Shown one piece after another: positions 60,128 through 64,000 of a DNA stretch of 64,000 nucleotides. The notes beneath the pieces are model-generated. The model did not search any database and was not told the origin of the DNA. It was given only the letters and a program-made list of their open reading frames with translations. The translations under genes and the position numbers were made by a program. How positions within the stretch are numbered: position 1 is the stretch's first letter; each line of letters opens with the position of its first letter. Origin of the DNA: Roseburia intestinalis L1-82 (GTDB taxonomy: Bacteria > Bacillota > Clostridia > Lachnospirales > Lachnospiraceae). The DNA lies in contig NZ_LR027880.1 in assembly GCF_900537995.1 (NCBI RefSeq), positions 3,875,001 through 3,939,000 on the forward strand. Reading direction: 5' to 3'.

Positions 60128-63100
60128 TTATTCTTCGTCAAGAGTATTTTCTTCTGCATCGTCGAAAAAGTCGGAATCATCCTCATCTTCCTCCGGTTCC
60201 TCATCCACATCTACGAGTTCTTCATTTTCCGCATTGAACTCTTTCTGTGAGAATCCCATCTTTGCAAAGGAATCACTGTCCTCAAATGCAAAATCCTTAT
60301 CTCCGGAAATAATGGAATTCAAATCTGTATTGCCGTATTCGCTTGTCTCCATCAGCTCTACTTCGTTTCTGTCCTCATCTAAGACTTTGACATCCAGACC
60401 AAGTGACTGAAGCTCTTTTAACAGAACCTTGAAAGACTCTGGGATACCCGGTTCAGGGATATTATCACCCTTAATAATTGCTTCGTAAGTCTTAACACGT
60501 CCGACAACATCATCGGATTTTACTGTTAAGATCTCCTGTAAGGTATAGGATGCACCGTATGCTTCCAGTGCCCAAACCTCCATCTCTCCGAAACGCTGTC
60601 CACCGAACTGTGCTTTACCACCTAACGGCTGCTGCGTTACTAAGGAGTAAGGACCAGTAGAACGTGCATGGATCTTATCATCTACCAGATGGTGGAGTTT
60701 CAGATAATGCATGTGTCCAATGGTAACCGGTGAATCAAACGGCTCTCCGGTACGTCCGTCACGAAGCTGAACCTTTCCGTCGCGGGAGATCGGAACGCCT
60801 TTCCACAGTGCACGGTGTGCACGGTTGTCAGAAAGATACTTCATAACGTCTTCTCTTAATATATCTTTATATTTTTCTTCAAAGTTCTCTGTTTTGCCTT
60901 CTTTTTCTGCTTCTGCAGCATCAAACGGCATATTTACATAGTCATTTGCAAGCTCAAGTGTATCCTGGATATCAATCTCTTTCGCGCCATCGAATACCGG
61001 TGTCTCGATGTTAAATCCAAGTGCTTTTGCAGCAAGACTTAAGTGAATCTCAAGGACCTGACCAATGTTCATACGGGACGGCACACCAAGAGGATTTAAT
61101 ACGATATCAAGCGGACGTCCGTTTGGCAGGAATGGCATATCCTCAACAGGAAGTACACGGGAAACGACACCCTTGTTACCATGACGACCAGCCATCTTAT
61201 CACCGACAGAGATCTTCCTCTTCTGTGCAATATAAATGCGGACTGCCTGATTTACACCAGGAGATAACTCATCACCGTTTTCTCTTGTAAATACCTTTGC
61301 ATCAACTACGATACCATATTCACCATGTGGTACCTTTAAGGAAGTATCACGTACTTCTCTTGCCTTCTCACCGAAAATCGCACGAAGCAGTCTCTCCTCA
61401 GCAGTCAGTTCTGTCTCTCCCTTCGGAGTAACTTTTCCGACTAAGATATCACCGGCACGAACCTCTGCACCGATACGGATGATACCTCTCTCATCAAGAT
61501 CTTTTAACGCATCATCACCGACACCAGGAACATCTCTTGTGATCTCTTCCGGTCCGAGTTTTGTATCACGTGCTTCTGCTTCGTATTCCTCGATATGGAT
61601 AGATGTATAAACATCATCCTGTACCAGTCTCTCACTTAACAGAACGGCATCCTCGTAGTTGTAACCTTCCCAGGTCATGAATCCGATCAACGGGTTCTTT
61701 CCAAGTGCTAACTCTCCGTTTGAAGTAGACGGACCATCTGCGATCACTTCTCCGGCTTCCACACGGTCACCTTTGAATACAATCGGTCTCTGGTTGTAAC
61801 AGTTGGACTGGTTACTTCTTGAGAACTTCGTCAGTTTATATACATCTCTGGTTCCTTCATCACTCTTAATGATGATCTGGTTTGATTCAGAGCTTTCTAC
61901 GATACCAGATTTCTTTGCGATCACACATACACCGGAGTCAACGGCTGCCTTTGTCTCCATACCTGTTCCGACTACCGGAGCATCTGTGGTAAGAAGCGGC
62001 ACTGCCTGACGCTGCATGTTAGATCCCATCAGTGCACGGTTTGCATCATCGTTCTGTAAGAACGGGATAAGTGCTGTTGCGACAGAGAATACCATCTTAG
62101 GAGATACGTCCATGTAATCAAACATGGTCTTCTCATACTCCTGTGTCTCCTCTCTGTAACGACCGGATACGGAATTACGTACAAAATGTCCTTCTGCATC
62201 CAGAGCCTCATTCGCCTGCGCTACGTGATAGTTATCCTCTTCATCTGCTGTCATATAAACTACTTCATCTGTGACACGCGGATTCTTAGGATCTGATTTA
62301 TCAATTTTACGGTACGGTGCCTCTACGAAACCATACTCGTTGATTCTTGCATAACTTGCCAGTGAGTTGATAAGACCGATGTTTGGTCCCTCAGGTGTCT
62401 CGATCGGGCACATTCTTCCGTAGTGGGAATAGTGAACATCTCGTACCTCGAATCCGGCACGGTCTCTGGAAAGACCACCCGGTCCTAATGCGGAGAGACG
62501 TCTCTTATGTGTCAGCTCACCTAACGGGTTGTTCTGATCCATGAACTGTGACAGCTGGGAAGATCCGAAGAACTCTTTTACCGCTGCCGTTACCGGTTTG
62601 ATGTTAATCAGACTCTGTGGAGAAATACCATCTAAATCTAAAGTAGTCATTCTCTCACGTACCACTCTCTCTAATCTTGAAAGACCGATACGATACTGGT
62701 TCTGTAATAACTCACCAACTGCACGGATACGTCTGTTTCCAAGATGATCGATATCATCATCATTACCAATGCCATACTCTAAGTGCATATTGTAGTTGAT
62801 GGATGCAAAAATATCATCTTTAGTAATATGTTTCGGAATCAGGTCATGCACATTCTTTTTGATAGCTTCTTTTAAGTCATCAATATCGGTATGCTCTTCC
62901 ATTAACTGGGCAAGTACCGGATAATATACTAACTCAGTAATACCAAGATCTTTTGGATTGCAGTCTACATATGCTCTTAAATCAACCATCATAGATGAAA
63001 GGACTTTGACATTTCTTGTCTCTGTCTGGATCCATACATATGGAACGGCTGCATTCTGGATATCATCCGCAAGACTTCTTGTTACCTCCGTACCTGCTTC

Positions 63101-64000
63101 TGCAATGATCTCACCTGTTGCAAGATTTACAACATCCTCTGCGAGAACATGTCCGTTGATACGGTTCTTTAACATAAGTTTCTTATTAAATTTGTAACGG
63201 CCTACTTTTGCAAGGTCATATCTTCTCGGATCAAAGAACATAGCAGAAATAAGGCTCTCCGCACTTTCAACAGTAAGCGGCTCGCCTGGTCTGATTTTCT
63301 TATATAACTCAAGAAGACCTTCTTCATAATTCGTTGCAACGTCTTTTCCAAAACTTGCAAGGATCTTCGGTTCCTCGCCGAACAGATCGACGATTTCCTG
63401 ATTGGTACCGATACCAAGTGCACGGATCAATACTGTAATCGGCACTTTTCTCGTTCTATCAACTCGAACATAGAATACGTCATTGGAGTCTGTCTCATAC
63501 TCTAACCATGCACCACGGTTTGGAATCACGGTACAGGAATACAGCTTTTTACCCACTTTATCGTGAGCAATGCCGTAATAGATACCCGGAGAACGTACCA
63601 ACTGGCTGACAATAACACGCTCGGCTCCGTTGATCACGAAAGTACCTGTCTCGGTCATCAAAGGAAGATCACCCATGAAAATCTCATGTTCATTAATCTC
63701 ATCTGTTTCTTTGTTGTGAAGTCTTACCTTTACCTTTAAAGGTGCTGCGTAAGTTGCATCTCTCTCTTTGCACTCCGGAATTGTATATTTTACATCTGAT
63801 TCACATAATGTAAAATCAACAAATTCCAGACTCAAGTGACCGCTGTAATCTGCGATCGGGGAGATATCGTCGAAAACTTCTTTTAAGCCTTCTTTTAAAA
63901 ACCACTGATAGGAGTCTTTCTGGACCTCTATCAGATTCGGCATTTCCAATACCTCTTTCTGTCTTGAGTAACTCATACGCATGCCTTTACCGGCTTTGAC
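60128..64000 (-). CDS. rpoB: RNA polymerase subunit beta (partial, 5' end outside window)
   Basis: The first ATG in the window (63982) gives 1284 residues, [20 protein letters not shown], but it has no ribosome binding site and the frame stays open to the edge as VKAGKG, which is the usual sequence before it in Lachnospiraceae RpoB. So a few N-terminal codons are missing. [39 protein letters not shown] are the rifampicin region in wild-type form; [15 protein letters not shown] and [20 protein letters not shown] are catalytic-core motifs. The C-terminus is strongly acidic. Confidence 0.97.
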   Translation of the reverse strand, partial: VKAGKGMRMSYSRQKEVLEMPNLIEVQKDSYQWFLKEGLKEVFDDISPIADYSGHLSLEFVDFTLCESDVKYTIPECKERDATYAAPLKVKVRLHNKETDEINEHEIFMGDLPLMTETGTFVINGAERVIVSQLVRSPGIYYGIAHDKVGKKLYSCTVIPNRGAWLEYETDSNDVFYVRVDRTRKVPITVLIRALGIGTNQEIVDLFGEEPKILASFGKDVATNYEEGLLELYKKIRPGEPLTVESAESLISAMFFDPRRYDLAKVGRYKFNKKLMLKNRINGHVLAEDVVNLATGEIIAEAGTEVTRSLADDIQNAAVPYVWIQTETRNVKVLSSMMVDLRAYVDCNPKDLGITELVYYPVLAQLMEEHTDIDDLKEAIKKNVHDLIPKHITKDDIFASINYNMHLEYGIGNDDDIDHLGNRRIRAVGELLQNQYRIGLSRLERVVRERMTTLDLDGISPQSLINIKPVTAAVKEFFGSSQLSQFMDQNNPLGELTHKRRLSALGPGGLSRDRAGFEVRDVHYSHYGRMCPIETPEGPNIGLINSLASYARINEYGFVEAPYRKIDKSDPKNPRVTDEVVYMTADEEDNYHVAQANEALDAEGHFVRNSVSGRYREETQEYEKTMFDYMDVSPKMVFSVATALIPFLQNDDANRALMGSNMQRQAVPLLTTDAPVVGTGMETKAAVDSGVCVIAKKSGIVESSESNQIIIKSDEGTRDVYKLTKFSRSNQSNCYNQRPIVFKGDRVEAGEVIADGPSTSNGELALGKNPLIGFMTWEGYNYEDAVLLSERLVQDDVYTSIHIEEYEAEARDTKLGPEEITRDVPGVGDDALKDLDERGIIRIGAEVRAGDILVGKVTPKGETELTAEERLLRAIFGEKAREVRDTSLKVPHGEYGIVVDAKVFTRENGDELSPGVNQAVRIYIAQKRKISVGDKMAGRHGNKGVVSRVLPVEDMPFLPNGRPLDIVLNPLGVPSRMNIGQVLEIHLSLAAKALGFNIETPVFDGAKEIDIQDTLELANDYVNMPFDAAEAEKEGKTENFEEKYKDILREDVMKYLSDNRAHRALWKGVPISRDGKVQLRDGRTGEPFDSPVTIGHMHYLKLHHLVDDKIHARSTGPYSLVTQQPLGGKAQFGGQRFGEMEVWALEAYGASYTLQEILTVKSDDVVGRVKTYEAIIKGDNIPEPGIPESFKVLLKELQSLGLDVKVLDEDRNEVELMETSEYGNTDLNSIISGDKDFAFEDSDSFAKMGFSQKEFNAENEELVDVDEEPEEDEDDSDFFDDAEENTLDEE

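Overview
The window looks like a chromosomal segment of a low-to-moderate GC Firmicute of the Lachnospiraceae (Roseburia/Agathobacter-like). The grounds are strong AGGAGG ribosome binding sites, the four-cysteine zinc form of S14, the order rpoB-rpoC-rpsL-rpsG-fusA-tuf beside the S10/spc operon, and an RpoB that keeps the reading VKAGKG before [11 protein letters not shown]. The genus call is inference from protein style and gene order; no alignment was possible.

Layout. Positions 1-7570 carry the S10/spc operon on the minus strand, from rpsJ (start 7231) down to a cut rpsH, with its own promoter at 7541-7569 and a long leader. The S10 part is interrupted by an unusual 242-bp spacer between rplB and rpsS that holds repeats, a perfect hairpin and a second promoter. 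Positions 7570-30300 are housekeeping and metabolic genes: potassium uptake (trkA-trkH), an rRNA-type methyltransferase, corA, an acetyltransferase, a HAD phosphatase, thiamin salvage (thiM-thiE), a TraX-like membrane protein, pyrF, a chemoreceptor, tRNA-Pro(CGG), a broken nuclease gene, an SDR oxidoreductase, an aldolase-glgX operon, a cytoplasmic pectinesterase, a CPBP protease-like protein, a secreted GH114-like protein and an EamA transporter. Several dispersed repeat families lie between them.

Positions 30303-51355 are two integrative and mobilizable elements in tandem, both inserted at the 3' end of tuf. Three identical 56-bp direct repeats (30303-30358, 44376-44431, 51300-51355) match the last codons of tuf. 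Element 1 (about 14.1 kb) has a tyrosine integrase, an XRE repressor facing an excisionase across two palindromic operators, a MobQ relaxase with an RSF1010-like oriT, genes nested in another frame of the relaxase gene, a two-component system with an ABC/FtsX exporter, a group of small membrane genes, and tnpV. Element 2 (about 7 kb) has its own integrase and excisionase, an XRE regulator next to an array of TTCGTAA sites, a RecA-fold replication-type ATPase, a MobV relaxase, and one cargo gene, an adenosine-deaminase-like enzyme. Neither carries a conjugation channel, so both would need a helper. Each element supplies a replacement tuf 3' end and terminator, so EF-Tu stays intact; the original tuf end and terminator are stranded at 30240-30358.

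Positions 51302-64000 are the str and rpoBC operons on the minus strand: tuf, fusA, rpsG, rpsL, rpoC and rpoB. There is a consensus promoter before rpsL, a terminator after rpoC and a separate promoter before tuf. rpoB runs off the window at its 5' end.
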